Positions 14,610-24,249 of a stretch of 52,689 bases of DNA are shown here, piece by piece. A program made the position numbers and the translations under genes. Source of the stretch: Pseudomonadota bacterium (GTDB lineage: Bacteria > Desulfobacterota > Syntrophorhabdia > Syntrophorhabdales > Syntrophorhabdaceae); NCBI GenBank assembly GCA_026388275.1, contig JAPLKB010000040.1:1-52689 (forward strand), in the 5' to 3' direction. How positions within the stretch are numbered: position 1 is the stretch's first letter; each line of letters begins with the position of its first letter. The notes beneath the pieces are model-generated. The model did not search any database. It saw nothing but the letters and a program-made list of their open reading frames with translations, and was not told the origin of the DNA.

Positions 14610-15809
14610 CTACAGAAATTCTATCCTGAGCATGGAGAAATCATCATCAAGATCTTTCCTGCCATGCATCTCCTGGAGGGCAGAGTATAATGCGTCTATC
14701 TCGGATGCATCATCCTTTGGAGGCTTTTTAATAAATTCTTTTAACTCGGCGAAACTCCACATGGAACCATCAGGTTTGCCTATTTCGAAAGCGCCGTCTG
14801 AAAAGATGTAGAGCCTTGAGGGGGTTTCAACTTCAACAGTACCGCTTTTATACACAATATCAGGCATACCGCCGATAAACATATTCTGTGATCCCAGTTC
14901 CTTTGTTTCTATGGAGGGAGATATGAGCAGTGCCGCCGGATGTCCTGCGCTGGCATATGAAATTGTTTTGGCAGCCTTATTAAAGACCCCGTACCACATT
15001 GTAAAATAGAGATTATTCTGCTGCTCCATCTGAAAGGTTTCGTTCAGGGTGGTCAGTACCTCTTCCGGTATTCTGAAATTCGTATTCGGCAATGTCTGCG
15101 ACCGGAGCACGTTAAGCGCGGAAACCGAGAGCAGGGCTGGCCCCACGCCGTGGTCGCACACGTCCAGAAGATACATTGCAAAGTGGTCTTCATCAATCCA
15201 GTGATATCCGAGAGAGTCTCCGCCAAGCTGAGTTGAAGGCACATAACGCCAATCTGCGAGAATGCTCCCCTCCATAACAGGTTCTGGTAGAAGGGAGACG
15301 ACATATTCGGCTGCACTGGCAAGCTGGGCAGCCAATACCTGTTGGCTCCTGAAAAGTGCCTCGTATGCTTCATTTCTCTGGAGAAGGGCAATGTAACCTT
15401 TTGAGTGATAGCGTATCCTTGCAATCAATTCGATCCTGTCAGGCAGTTTGACAAGATAATCGTTTGCGCCGACTGCAAAAGCATCGGCCTTGGTTATTGC
15501 TTCTTCCTTGCTGGACAGGACTATAAGCGGCACATCCTTCAGCGTCTTATGCGCTCTGAAAAATTTTACCAGGGTCAATCCATCGATCTCCGGCATAACA
15601 AGGTCCTGGAGTATCACCGTAGGTGAGACCTGGGCCGCCATTTTTATCGCTAAAGTTGGGTCCTGGCAGTAATGAAATATAATGTCCTGTTCCGGCTCAA
15701 GCATACGTCTTACCATTTCACCCACTATAGGCTGGTCGTCTACCAGAAGCACCGTAATGTCATGCCTGGTCAAAGGTTCAATAAATTGTTTGTTTTCAGG
15801 AGTATTCAT
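14610..15809 (-). CDS. WspR-like receiver fused to PP2C/SpoIIE phosphatase
   Basis: A 399-residue response regulator and the likely output of the chemosensory operon. Residues 18-140 are a receiver with D24, D25, the phospho-acceptor D69 (ILQDLVMP) and GANDYLVKLPD. From memory of the family, this receiver and the following helix (IRYHSKGYIALLQRNEAY) match WspR unusually well. In WspR a GGDEF diguanylate cyclase follows. Here a PP2C/SpoIIE serine phosphatase follows from about residue 170, with GGDSLGYHW, DVCDHGVGPAL, YASAGHPAALL, FSDGAFE and the terminal DDDFSML. Phosphorylation by the CheA-REC kinase upstream would switch the phosphatase, which normally acts on an anti-anti-sigma factor. No such partner is in the window. 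It is separated from cheB by a dispersed repeat. Confidence 0.9.
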   Translation of the reverse strand: MNTPENKQFIEPLTRHDITVLLVDDQPIVGEMVRRMLEPEQDIIFHYCQDPTLAIKMAAQVSPTVILQDLVMPEIDGLTLVKFFRAHKTLKDVPLIVLSSKEEAITKADAFAVGANDYLVKLPDRIELIARIRYHSKGYIALLQRNEAYEALFRSQQVLAAQLASAAEYVVSLLPEPVMEGSILADWRYVPSTQLGGDSLGYHWIDEDHFAMYLLDVCDHGVGPALLSVSALNVLRSQTLPNTNFRIPEEVLTTLNETFQMEQQNNLYFTMWYGVFNKAAKTISYASAGHPAALLISPSIETKELGSQNMFIGGMPDIVYKSGTVEVETPSRLYIFSDGAFEIGKPDGSMWSFAELKEFIKKPPKDDASEIDALYSALQEMHGRKDLDDDFSMLRIEFL

Positions 15810-15860
15810 GCAGCCTTCCTTGGTTTTTAATTTCTTGCTGATCTATGTTGTTATCTTGGT

Positions 15861-16110
15861 CGGTCAGCGGCATATCGGCAATTCTGATCTGCAGCGATCT
15901 GCTTCGCCTTGCGATCCTCCGATGTACATTGAGTACGTCTACGGCCTGCAAATCTCACAGCCCATCCACATCTGCAAAATTGCTGCTCAACACTGCCTTC
16001 GCAATTAAATCTTGCCGATATGTCGCCGCCCACTCAACCCGGATTCACATATACGTTATGTGAATCCGGAAATAAAACAACATATGTTTTATTTTCAAAA
16101 TTCTTTTCTC
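15861..16110 (+). repeat. Dispersed structured repeat, copy 2
   Basis: Second copy of the element at 4718-4945, same orientation. The 77-base core (15898-15974) is about 92% identical. The outer arms (15867-15881 with 16012-16029) pair with a 3-base bulge but have a different sequence from copy 1. The 13-bp CCGGATTCACATA hairpin is perfect (16039-16051 with 16057-16069). The last hairpin reads TAAAACA/TGTTTTA where copy 1 has AAGACA/TGTCTT. It lies inside the chemosensory operon, between cheB and the phosphatase gene, and is antisense to that transcript. Confidence 0.7.
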
Positions 16111-16168
16111 ACTGCTATTTACATTTGTTCGTTTAAGCTTGTAATTGCTCAATTTTCATATCCATTTT

Positions 16169-17188
16169 TCATGTAACCATCTTGATTTGTCGCATAACGG
16201 CTTCGGCGATATTTTCAACGGGAAGGATCTCCTTTGCAGCATTTATCTGGGCGGCTGCCTTGGGCATACCGTACACAACAGAAGTCTTTTCATCCTGAGC
16301 TATCGTATACCACCCCGCCTTCCGTAATGATAGAAGGCCCTGGGCGCCATCCCTGCCCATGCCGGTTAAAAGTACGGCTACACCTTTGCCGGGCCAGTGA
16401 TGTGCAATGCTCAGGAAGAAGGCATCCACCGATGGTCTGTAAGGGTTATCCTTTGGCTCAGCAACATAATGAAAAGCAAGGTCGTCTCCCATTATCAGAT
16501 GATCATTTGTCCCTGCTATATAAATTGTATTTGCTTCAGGGCTCATACCTTCTTTTGCAAGAACAACTTTTAGTTTTGTACGGCCTGCAAGCCATTCCAC
16601 CAGACTGTTAACGAACTGAATATCCACATGCTGGATTATTACAACAGGTACATTCACCATATCCGGTATGTGCGATACAATTTCAGTAAGTGCCTTTGGG
16701 CCTCCTGTTGAAGAGCCTATTGCTATCATGGGCTGTAGGGATTTAAAAGAGCTTTTCCTCACCATCTGTTCGTTTTTTCCATTCATGCTATCCTTTCCGA
16801 TCAGCCGCTCAATTACAGCGATTTTCTTAAGCAGTTCCTCTCCTCCCCTGATATTCCCCACGGAGTCGATTACGGGCATGCTCTGGGCATCCAGAGCCCC
16901 TCTGCCCATGGCTTCGAAAACCTTTGACGCATGTTTTGAAACCTCATCTGTAACTATGAGAATAGCACACGGATTATTCTTCATAATCACCTGAATGGCC
17001 TGAATGTCCCCAGTAACAGGAAGATCCAGATCCATCAATATCAGGTCGGGTTTGTCATTAGCGGTATTTTTAACCGCTTCAGACCCATTTGCGGCAATCC
17101 ATGCAATTTCGTAACCCGGATGAGAAGAAACGACAGTACGAAGAATATCCGTTGCAGCCACATTATTGTTCGCTATTGCAATATGCAT
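16169..17188 (-). CDS. cheB: CheB-type methylesterase (WspF-like)
   Basis: Protein-glutamate methylesterase that resets the chemoreceptors, the WspF position of a Wsp system. Receiver at residues 1-120 (LILMDLDLP holds the phospho-acceptor, and VFEAMGRGALDA is WspF-like), then the esterase domain with the catalytic serine in IGSSTGGPKAL, histidine in IIQHVD and aspartate in TGMGRDGAQG. The usual N-terminal acidic pair that binds magnesium is replaced by asparagines (IAIANNNVAA), so phosphorylation may be altered. I prefer the ATG at 17188, since GGAG lies ten bases upstream and WspF homologues begin at this point. An ATG 18 bases earlier has no ribosome binding site. It follows cheA by about 73 bases. 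Confidence 0.9.
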   Translation of the reverse strand: MHIAIANNNVAATDILRTVVSSHPGYEIAWIAANGSEAVKNTANDKPDLILMDLDLPVTGDIQAIQVIMKNNPCAILIVTDEVSKHASKVFEAMGRGALDAQSMPVIDSVGNIRGGEELLKKIAVIERLIGKDSMNGKNEQMVRKSSFKSLQPMIAIGSSTGGPKALTEIVSHIPDMVNVPVVIIQHVDIQFVNSLVEWLAGRTKLKVVLAKEGMSPEANTIYIAGTNDHLIMGDDLAFHYVAEPKDNPYRPSVDAFFLSIAHHWPGKGVAVLLTGMGRDGAQGLLSLRKAGWYTIAQDEKTSVVYGMPKAAAQINAAKEILPVENIAEAVMRQIKMVT

Positions 17189-17261
17189 ATTCTTATATTG
17201 CTCCATCAGTTTACATGTATGGTTTTAAATCAAACATTCAAAATCCAACATTCAAAATTAT

Positions 17262-19586
17262 TTACGGTTCTCCGATCAGATCCAGAACCGCATTATTCAA
17301 GCTTTCATCATGGAAGCTGCTCTTCGTCAGATAATAATCGGCACCGGCCTCAAGACCCATCATTCTATCTTCCTCTCTGTCCTTGTAAGAAACTATAATT
17401 ATTGGCAAACTTCTCAGGTTGGGATCACCCTTTATCTTCTTTATGAGTTCTATGCCGTTCATACGGGGCATATCTATATCGGAGATAACCAGATCAAATC
17501 TATTCAACGCAAGGGTATTCCAGCCATCCACGCCATCTACGGCTACCGTAACATCATAGCCGCTGTTTTCAAGGAGTCTTCGTTCCACTTCACGCACCGT
17601 CAATGAATCATCCACTACAAGTATACGTTTCCTGAAACCTCCTGCCACTTCCTTTCTGTCGCCGACCTTTTGAAGTTTGCTATGGGTCAGCAGATTATCA
17701 ATAGAACGGACAAGGTCATCTACATCAAGAATAAGAACCGGAGAGCCATCCTCGAGGATTGTGCCTGCACTGATATTGGGTATGCTTCCGAGACGGGTGT
17801 CAAGGGGAATAACTACCAGTTCACGCTCACCGAGAAATCTGTCCACAACCAGACCATATTGATTTAAACGATCGCTGATAACCACAATATACAATCCGGG
17901 ATAACGCTCATCAGAAGCAGGCATTCTAAGAACCTGGTGTGCGTCTACTATGCCGATATGTTCATTTTCAAATGTGTAGAATTGTTTATCCTCTAATATC
18001 TTAAGGTTGTTCTGATCGGATTGCAGAATACGGTCAATACGGCTTAATGGAATAGCATAGGGCTCACCGCAGATATCCACCAGCAACGCCCGGAGGACAG
18101 ATAAGGTCAACGGGAGCTGTAAATAAAAAGAAGTGCCGCTGCCGGGTTTTGTCTCCACCCTCACTGAACCGCCCACCTTCTGAACCATGGATAGTACCAC
18201 ATCGAGACCTACCCCGCGGCCGGAAACCTCGGTAATTTTTTTTGCTGTTGTGAAACCGGGCAGAAAAAGGAAATCCAGAAGTTCTCCCTCAGTAAGATTA
18301 GCCGCCATTTCCTTTGATGCATGACCTTTTTCAACTACTTTCCGGCGGATCCTCTCTGCATCAATCCCCCTTCCGTCTTCAGTCAGTCTGATATTTAATG
18401 TGCCGGAACTGTGCCGTGCCTCAAGAATCAAAGTACCTTCAGGAGGTTTATTTGCTGTGATACGCTCTTCAGGCGTTTCCAGTCCATGATCTATAGCATT
18501 GCGGAGAAGATGGGTCAAAGGGGCTTCTAATTTTTCAAGGATATCCCTGTCTACTTTTGTTGACTCTCCAATAATCCGGAAGGCAACCTTTTTTCCCATA
18601 CTCTTGGCAAGATCACGGACCATGCGGGGAAATCCAGGCAAACCATCTGAAAAAGGTCTCATCCTGATTGCAACAACCTCTCCGTATAACCTGTCGGCAA
18701 GGTGCTCAAGGTTGCGTGAAAAAAGCTCAAAATCCACTATCTGTGTAACGAGAAGATCTCTTATCTGGTCAAGTTGTTTTAAAGATTCACCAAATTTTTC
18801 CTGGATTTCTTTCGGGATAGATTTGTTTTTTGTAAATTCGAATATCTCCTCTAATGCGCTGCCCAATTCAAGATGTCCATCTTTCATTTTTAGCAAGGAG
18901 GTTGAAAAAGGTTTTGTCGATCTTGCCTGTACAAGACATTCGCCGGCAAATCCCATAAGACGATTTAAACTTTCCGAAGCAACACGAACAAAACTCTCTT
19001 CGCTTTTTTCTTCAGGCCTGGCCTTTAATGTTACATCCTGGTTTACAGGGGGACCGGATACCTCGGTCGCCAATATATTTTTCTCAGGTGCTTCAGGCAG
19101 AGTCAATTCTTTCTTTCCCTGAACCTCAGACCCTGCTGCCGCCGGTTTGTTTTCAGGCGCTGCCGTGGACTGGCCTGTGAGAATCTCTCTCAGATTGAGG
19201 CTTAATAAATCTATTGCTTCTGATTGACCGGCAAGCCATTCAGGAATGGCGGCGATATCGATTGTTGTGAGATGGAGGAATAAATCGTTACCGCGCAAGA
19301 GCATGTCAATATGCTCGGCAGCAAGCTTGAGCTTGCCTTGCTGAGCTGTAGAAAGAACGTCCTCCATGGCATGAGCAATCCCGACAACAGCATCCAGACC
19401 TACAATGCGTGCTGCACCTTTGATCGAATGGGCTGCGCGCATAAGGGGCTCAATCTTTTCAGGCGTCTGGTTCTGTTCGACCCCAACAAGTCCAGCTTCC
19501 AGTATTTTTGTATAATTTTCTGCTTCTATACGGAAGAGATCGAGCATGGAAAGATCGGCCATATCGATTTGGTTTTGTGTTGTCAA
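17262..19586 (-). CDS. cheA: CheA hybrid histidine kinase with receiver (WspE-like)
   Basis: The 774-residue central kinase of the pathway. Domains in order: Hpt with phospho-histidine H53 in AAHSIKGAAR, a linker, the dimerisation and ATPase domain (LLRNAIDHGLETPEER, DGRGID, GRGVGLDVV), the CheW-like coupling domain, and a C-terminal receiver (ILVVDDSLTVREVE, phospho-acceptor in VISDIDMP). The terminal receiver is what marks WspE-type kinases. It would phosphorylate both its own receiver, CheB and the WspR-like phosphatase. Its start overlaps the WspD-like gene by four bases. Cytoplasmic, held to receptors by the two CheW proteins. Confidence 0.95.
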   Translation of the reverse strand: MTTQNQIDMADLSMLDLFRIEAENYTKILEAGLVGVEQNQTPEKIEPLMRAAHSIKGAARIVGLDAVVGIAHAMEDVLSTAQQGKLKLAAEHIDMLLRGNDLFLHLTTIDIAAIPEWLAGQSEAIDLLSLNLREILTGQSTAAPENKPAAAGSEVQGKKELTLPEAPEKNILATEVSGPPVNQDVTLKARPEEKSEESFVRVASESLNRLMGFAGECLVQARSTKPFSTSLLKMKDGHLELGSALEEIFEFTKNKSIPKEIQEKFGESLKQLDQIRDLLVTQIVDFELFSRNLEHLADRLYGEVVAIRMRPFSDGLPGFPRMVRDLAKSMGKKVAFRIIGESTKVDRDILEKLEAPLTHLLRNAIDHGLETPEERITANKPPEGTLILEARHSSGTLNIRLTEDGRGIDAERIRRKVVEKGHASKEMAANLTEGELLDFLFLPGFTTAKKITEVSGRGVGLDVVLSMVQKVGGSVRVETKPGSGTSFYLQLPLTLSVLRALLVDICGEPYAIPLSRIDRILQSDQNNLKILEDKQFYTFENEHIGIVDAHQVLRMPASDERYPGLYIVVISDRLNQYGLVVDRFLGERELVVIPLDTRLGSIPNISAGTILEDGSPVLILDVDDLVRSIDNLLTHSKLQKVGDRKEVAGGFRKRILVVDDSLTVREVERRLLENSGYDVTVAVDGVDGWNTLALNRFDLVISDIDMPRMNGIELIKKIKGDPNLRSLPIIIVSYKDREEDRMMGLEAGADYYLTKSSFHDESLNNAVLDLIGEP

Positions 19587-20260
19587 TTTCCCAGGCTCCT
19601 TTTCAAAGCATGAATCAATTTATCCTCACCCAGCAAACCGACTTTCTTTTCATTCAAATTGAAGATTCCTTCAACGAGTGTCATGGGGGATTTGGACAAT
19701 GTCACAGGGGGTTCTTTCAAATCCGATGACGGTATACGATATATGCCAAGGACTTCATCGACGGGAAAGACATATCGTTCACCGTCTTTATTTATTACCA
19801 CCATACGCTTATAGACCGCTGTGTTGTCTTCCCCTTTTTCCTCTTCCAGTGTATATTCCAACAGATCGGCTAAAGAAATGCAGAGAAGCAGTTCTCCGTT
19901 TATATTCACAATCCCCTTAAAAACATTGTTCGTTTTAAAAGGTACATGGTGAAGAACACGCAAATTAGTAGTCTCCTGTAGAAAGATTGTTTTCAGCGCA
20001 AGCCACTCATTCTTTATCCTCATGATAATTACCGATATGGTATCAAGTGCCTCAGTTTCTTTAATGCCGGTAAGGTTTTTTGTCCACTCTTCAAGAAATT
20101 CCTCTGAAACCTCACGGTCAAAAAGTGTTCTGCCGGTTTTATTGTATTCGTCGCAGTTACGGCAGTGAACGATATCAACAAGCTTCGGACAGGAAAAATC
20201 TCCAAAAACACCGATTTGTTTCCAGCACTGTAGAAGACTGATATTGTTTTTCTTATTCAT
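19583..20260 (-). CDS. CheW-like coupling protein, WspD type
   Basis: A 225-residue CheW-family scaffold. The N-terminal extension LLQCWKQIGVFGDFSCPKL followed by VDIVHCRNC is characteristic of WspD and contains four cysteines that could bind a metal. The CheW fold follows from about residue 75 (LALKTIFLQETTNLRVLHHV, VFKGIVNINGELLLCISLADLL). It couples receptors to the CheA kinase. It overlaps both neighbours (8 bases with cheR, 4 with cheA), so translation is coupled. Confidence 0.9.
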   Translation of the reverse strand: MNKKNNISLLQCWKQIGVFGDFSCPKLVDIVHCRNCDEYNKTGRTLFDREVSEEFLEEWTKNLTGIKETEALDTISVIIMRIKNEWLALKTIFLQETTNLRVLHHVPFKTNNVFKGIVNINGELLLCISLADLLEYTLEEEKGEDNTAVYKRMVVINKDGERYVFPVDEVLGIYRIPSSDLKEPPVTLSKSPMTLVEGIFNLNEKKVGLLGEDKLIHALKRSLGN

Positions 20261-21656
20261 TATTTTCCTTAGACCTTTGTATCCGTCCTTTCATAGCCGA
20301 AGCCTTCGTGCGATCGCCCTTCTTTTCATACAGAAGCTGCATATGCATCAATGCCTCATAATGATAGGGATCTAAGTACAAGGTTTTTTGAAAAAATGCC
20401 TCAGCCTTGTCGAAAACATTTAACGCAAGGTTGATAAGCCCCATAAGGTAGTATGCCTCCTTATTCTGCTTATGCTTCTTTAAAAATTGCTCGCACATAG
20501 ACAGAGCTTCATCAAGCGATCCTCCGTCAGCAAGTTTCCGGATCATAGAGATAGACAATTTATCATCACTTTTCTGTTTTTTCAGGTTTACTTCCGGAAC
20601 TATTTTATGTATTGCGGTATCAACATTAATATTAGAAGATTTTGCCTCTTCTCTTTTGTAAAAAGACTTTTTCAGTTTTTCATCTCTTTGGAGATAACCG
20701 GGAGGATTCAGCCTTCCATAAAGGAGGGAGGATGGATCCTCCCCTGCCTCAGCTTTTCTGCATGCAAATGACCTTGAATGTTTTATTGGACTGAATCCAA
20801 ATTGCAGAAAAGACATTATCTCGGCATGTCCGGTAAAAACAATACCATTCGGAAGCAGGAGATTGTTAATATTGTCAAATACCTTTTTTCTCGCATCATC
20901 GTTAAGGTATATAAGGAGATTTTTGCAGAAAATTACATGATAAGGTCCATGTTTCCACAGGGCATGAGGCTCCATAAAATTATCCCTGGAAAAATTTACC
21001 AATCCTGCTATGGCTGGATCCAGTAAAAACTCTTTTTTTAAATATGTAAAATACTTGTCCCTGTAATCTCTTTTTTCGCCTCGAAAAGCGCCTTTTCCGT
21101 AAAGTGCCAGCTTTGCCTTCCGTATTGCTTTCGTGTTTATATCTATTGCGTCTATTTCAAAATGCTCAGGCAATAAACCTGTTTCCAACAGCGTAATTGC
21201 TATTGAATAAGGTTCTTCTCCCGTAGAACAGGGTATGGAAAGGATTTTCAACATCTTTTTTTCAGGAACCTGGGATTTTATTTCATCTACGTATTTTTTT
21301 AAATAGTTATAGGATTCAATGTCACGGAAAAACCATGTTTCGGAGACGGTCAAATCCTCAATCAGTCCTTCAAATTCAGCAGGGTCTGTCTCAAGCTTTT
21401 GGAGATATTTATTCACATCATCGATCCGGGAAAGTTCCATACGTGTGTTCACTATATCTGCAATACGTTTTCTCCCTATGGACTCCGGTTCAAGCCCTAT
21501 TTTCTTTGATAGCAGTTCTTCTGCATTAAGCATCCCTGCCTCATGGGCAGCTATTCCGGCAGGAAAATGATTTGAAGCTGCGCTGCCATGCCTGACGTCG
21601 TCCGGTTCTGCATGACAGGCATTAAAAAAAGTGCCTTCATAATATGGTAATGTCAT
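20253..21656 (-). CDS. cheR: CheR methyltransferase with TPR tail (WspC-like)
   Basis: S-adenosylmethionine-dependent methyltransferase that methylates receptor glutamates. The N-terminal CheR domain (EELLSKKIGLEPESIG), the SAM-binding core (SIPCSTGEEPYSIAITLLE, DIDINTKA-type AIDINTKAIRKA) and FCKNLLIYL are intact. TPR repeats follow (AYYLMGLINLALNVFDKAEA, LDPYHYEALMHMQLLYEKKG), as in WspC. The start is uncertain. The ATG at 21656 has AGGA in place and overlaps the upstream cheW by 20 bases. The family N-terminus only becomes recognisable about 41 residues later, so the ATG at 21533 is an alternative. Confidence 0.9.
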   Translation of the reverse strand: MTLPYYEGTFFNACHAEPDDVRHGSAASNHFPAGIAAHEAGMLNAEELLSKKIGLEPESIGRKRIADIVNTRMELSRIDDVNKYLQKLETDPAEFEGLIEDLTVSETWFFRDIESYNYLKKYVDEIKSQVPEKKMLKILSIPCSTGEEPYSIAITLLETGLLPEHFEIDAIDINTKAIRKAKLALYGKGAFRGEKRDYRDKYFTYLKKEFLLDPAIAGLVNFSRDNFMEPHALWKHGPYHVIFCKNLLIYLNDDARKKVFDNINNLLLPNGIVFTGHAEIMSFLQFGFSPIKHSRSFACRKAEAGEDPSSLLYGRLNPPGYLQRDEKLKKSFYKREEAKSSNINVDTAIHKIVPEVNLKKQKSDDKLSISMIRKLADGGSLDEALSMCEQFLKKHKQNKEAYYLMGLINLALNVFDKAEAFFQKTLYLDPYHYEALMHMQLLYEKKGDRTKASAMKGRIQRSKENNE

Positions 21657-22116
21657 TGTTTTCCTGTAATGCATCAAATTCATACCCCTGTATTGTTTCA
21701 GGAGGTAGTTTTTCTATTCTTATTCTTTGGATCATACCCTTCTCGTCAAAGATAACATCGCCGAGATATTTCGCCTCATCAACTTCTATCCCTGGCGGCT
21801 GGAATGATTCTTCGTTGCAGAATATTGTTTCCGTGGCCCGCTCAGCTAAAAGTCCGAGAATATGGTGATTCTTGTCAATACCCACATAATCAACCAATAT
21901 TACGCGGGTGCTGAAAAACGGCTTTGAAGGTTTCCCGGAAATTAAAACCGAAAGATCAATTACAGGCACAATGGTTCCGCGGTAATTGAATAATCCTGAG
22001 AAGTACGCAGGGACGTGAGGAATTTTCTTAAAAACAACCATAGGCGTAACTTCAATAATGCTGGAAACTTCCAGGCAATAACGCTCATTATCTATCTCAA
22101 AAATAAGAAAAAGCAT
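21637..22116 (-). CDS. cheW: CheW coupling protein (WspB-like)
   Basis: A 159-residue CheW protein linking the receptors to CheA. The sequence shows the two-lobed fold: LFLIFEIDNERYCLEVSSII, FFKKIPHVPAYFSGLFNYRG-like text (IPHVPAYFSGLFNYRG), TIVPVIDLSVLI and later HILGLLAERA. It lies six bases after the receptor gene at 22123 and overlaps cheR, in the WspB position. Confidence 0.92.
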   Translation of the reverse strand: MLFLIFEIDNERYCLEVSSIIEVTPMVVFKKIPHVPAYFSGLFNYRGTIVPVIDLSVLISGKPSKPFFSTRVILVDYVGIDKNHHILGLLAERATETIFCNEESFQPPGIEVDEAKYLGDVIFDEKGMIQRIRIEKLPPETIQGYEFDALQENNDITIL

Positions 22117-22122
22117 ATATAC

Positions 22123-24246
22123 CTATGAGTTTATGGAAAATCGGGTTACCTCATTCTCCAGATCTTTTACTGCAGTGTTAAGTTGTTCGGTAACGCCTCT
22201 GAATTCAATCAAGGAGTCTCTGGTCTGTCTGGCAGCCTGATTGAGATGTCCCATGGACTCACTGATTTGGGAGGCGCTCTGAGATTGCATCTGCATTCCC
22301 TGGTTTACAGACTCAAATTGTGGTACCAGCTCCTGAGTATGCTCAATAGCCCTCAATAAATCTACGCTGATTTCCGCAATCCTCTCTGTGCTTGTCCGCG
22401 TCTGGTCCGTATATAGTTCGACAGCACGGGCACCGTCCCTCATTGCTTCCCTGGTTTCCATGATCATACCTTCTATATCCAGAGCAGACACGGCAGTTTG
22501 ATCTGCAAGACGCCTGATTTCCCGCGCGACTACGGAAAATCCGATGCCGTATTCTCCGGCTTTTTCTGCTTCAATAGCTGCGTTGAGAGAGAGGAGGTTA
22601 ATCTGGTTTGCCACTTTTGTAATGGTTGTGATTACCTGGGTAATATTATCCATCTTTTCATTTACCACTCTTAATTTCCCGGAGCTTTCCGTTGTATTTT
22701 CCAGAAGCTTCTTCATGGTTGTATTTATATCAGACAGACTGGACATACTGGCGCTCGCCATCTCTGCGGCTTCCGAAGCCATTTTCGATACTATATTCAT
22801 GGTTTTTGCAAATTCTTGTGAAGTAGCGGAAATTTCATTGCTTGTTGCACTTACTTCATTGATTGATGAGGCCTGCTCAGCAACAGTTGCTTCAAGCTGC
22901 CTTGCTGATGCTGCTATCTGAACAGATGATGTGCTCACCTGAATACCTGATTTGCCTACCTGTATAAGCAATGCATAAAGGCTTGAAGTCATAGTGGCTA
23001 TTGCACGAAAAAGCCGGTGGATTTCGTTTCTATGATTTTCTATATGTCCTTCAGTTTTTTCTTGTAAATGGAGGTCAATTCTCCTTGTTTTATCAAGGTC
23101 TTCCATTGCTTTTTTTAAATTTCCTTCGGCAATTTCTCCGGCAATATCTATTACCCTTCTAAGAGACCTGGTAATCCCCTGGGAGATAACAACAACTATA
23201 ACCGAAGCAAAAAACAACATGCTCAGGCTCATGAAAAGTGCTGAAAATCTCTTATTTACAAAACTTTTTTCTCTTTTATCGAGCAGTCCCTGCAACTCCA
23301 GCATAGACGTTTCCCTGAGTCTGGCGCCTGAATCAAGCACATTTTTTGCAGATTCAAAAAATTCCATAGCCGGTATTTTGAAATTAGGATCGTTGGAAAA
23401 ACGTTTCAATATAAAAAGAAAAGGGATAATAGATGTTTTGTATTCTTCCAACAAAGGAGGAATGTTTTTTTGAAGCAAAGTATCGGCATCATGTAATTTT
23501 TTACTTTCTCTAAGTATTGTTTCCACACTCTGGTTGATATGCTTAAGTTCGTCTTCAAGCATGGCAGAAAAAACAGCAAATTTTATCCTGTCTTCCTGGG
23601 ATGTATAACCCTTGTAAATCACAGATTCTGCAAAAAGCATGAATAAACCGAGTTTTTCCTGAATTTTCGGCATAGTGAGAAGCCCGATATCGATTAAATA
23701 GGTAGTATCCAAACTTGGATCAAGGACCATGTTTGATGTATCCCCAACCCTTTTGATTAACTCACAAACCGGTCTTAGTATCATTACTTCATGGGCGTCG
23801 TCATTCTCGGTGGTTCCGTTATTTTTCCAGTTAGAACGTAGTCCCTGCCATTTTTTGTATATCTCCGAAATATGACCATGCTCAATACCCGCAGCCTTCA
23901 GGTTCTTTTCACTAATCTGCAGCAGGTCTTCCGATTTTCTCCCCTCTGTTTGAAGAATGGAAAATTGTTTTTCTATATCCTGGGCGAGAAGGTTTATTTT
24001 TTCTTCCGCATTTTTATCTCCTTCAATATGGAGGCGTACCAGCAATTGATGCTTAGGGATGAGTTCAGCAATAGTTTCCAGGGGCATGAGCAGCTTATTT
24101 CCACAGGATTCGAGGCGGGCAAAACTAATGTCATGGTTAAACCCTGAAACCATATAAGAAAGGAGGACAATGATCGGCAGAGCAAAAATAATGCTTCCAA
24201 CAAAGATTTTTTCTAAAATCGTAAATCTATTAAAGTATATTTTCAT
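22123..24246 (-). CDS. Methyl-accepting chemotaxis protein
   Basis: A 707-residue receptor with an N-terminal membrane segment (about 17-37), a long helical periplasmic domain (to about residue 330, four-helix-bundle-like), a second membrane segment (FSALFMSLSMLFFASVIVVV), a HAMP region and the cytoplasmic signalling domain. The hairpin tip is present ([33 protein letters not shown]). It lies three bases after the second receptor gene. Its place at the head of a Wsp-type operon suggests it senses surface contact or envelope stress rather than steering motility, which is inference. Confidence 0.93.
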   Translation of the reverse strand: MKIYFNRFTILEKIFVGSIIFALPIIVLLSYMVSGFNHDISFARLESCGNKLLMPLETIAELIPKHQLLVRLHIEGDKNAEEKINLLAQDIEKQFSILQTEGRKSEDLLQISEKNLKAAGIEHGHISEIYKKWQGLRSNWKNNGTTENDDAHEVMILRPVCELIKRVGDTSNMVLDPSLDTTYLIDIGLLTMPKIQEKLGLFMLFAESVIYKGYTSQEDRIKFAVFSAMLEDELKHINQSVETILRESKKLHDADTLLQKNIPPLLEEYKTSIIPFLFILKRFSNDPNFKIPAMEFFESAKNVLDSGARLRETSMLELQGLLDKREKSFVNKRFSALFMSLSMLFFASVIVVVISQGITRSLRRVIDIAGEIAEGNLKKAMEDLDKTRRIDLHLQEKTEGHIENHRNEIHRLFRAIATMTSSLYALLIQVGKSGIQVSTSSVQIAASARQLEATVAEQASSINEVSATSNEISATSQEFAKTMNIVSKMASEAAEMASASMSSLSDINTTMKKLLENTTESSGKLRVVNEKMDNITQVITTITKVANQINLLSLNAAIEAEKAGEYGIGFSVVAREIRRLADQTAVSALDIEGMIMETREAMRDGARAVELYTDQTRTSTERIAEISVDLLRAIEHTQELVPQFESVNQGMQMQSQSASQISESMGHLNQAARQTRDSLIEFRGVTEQLNTAVKDLENEVTRFSINS

Positions 24247-24249
24247 AAA

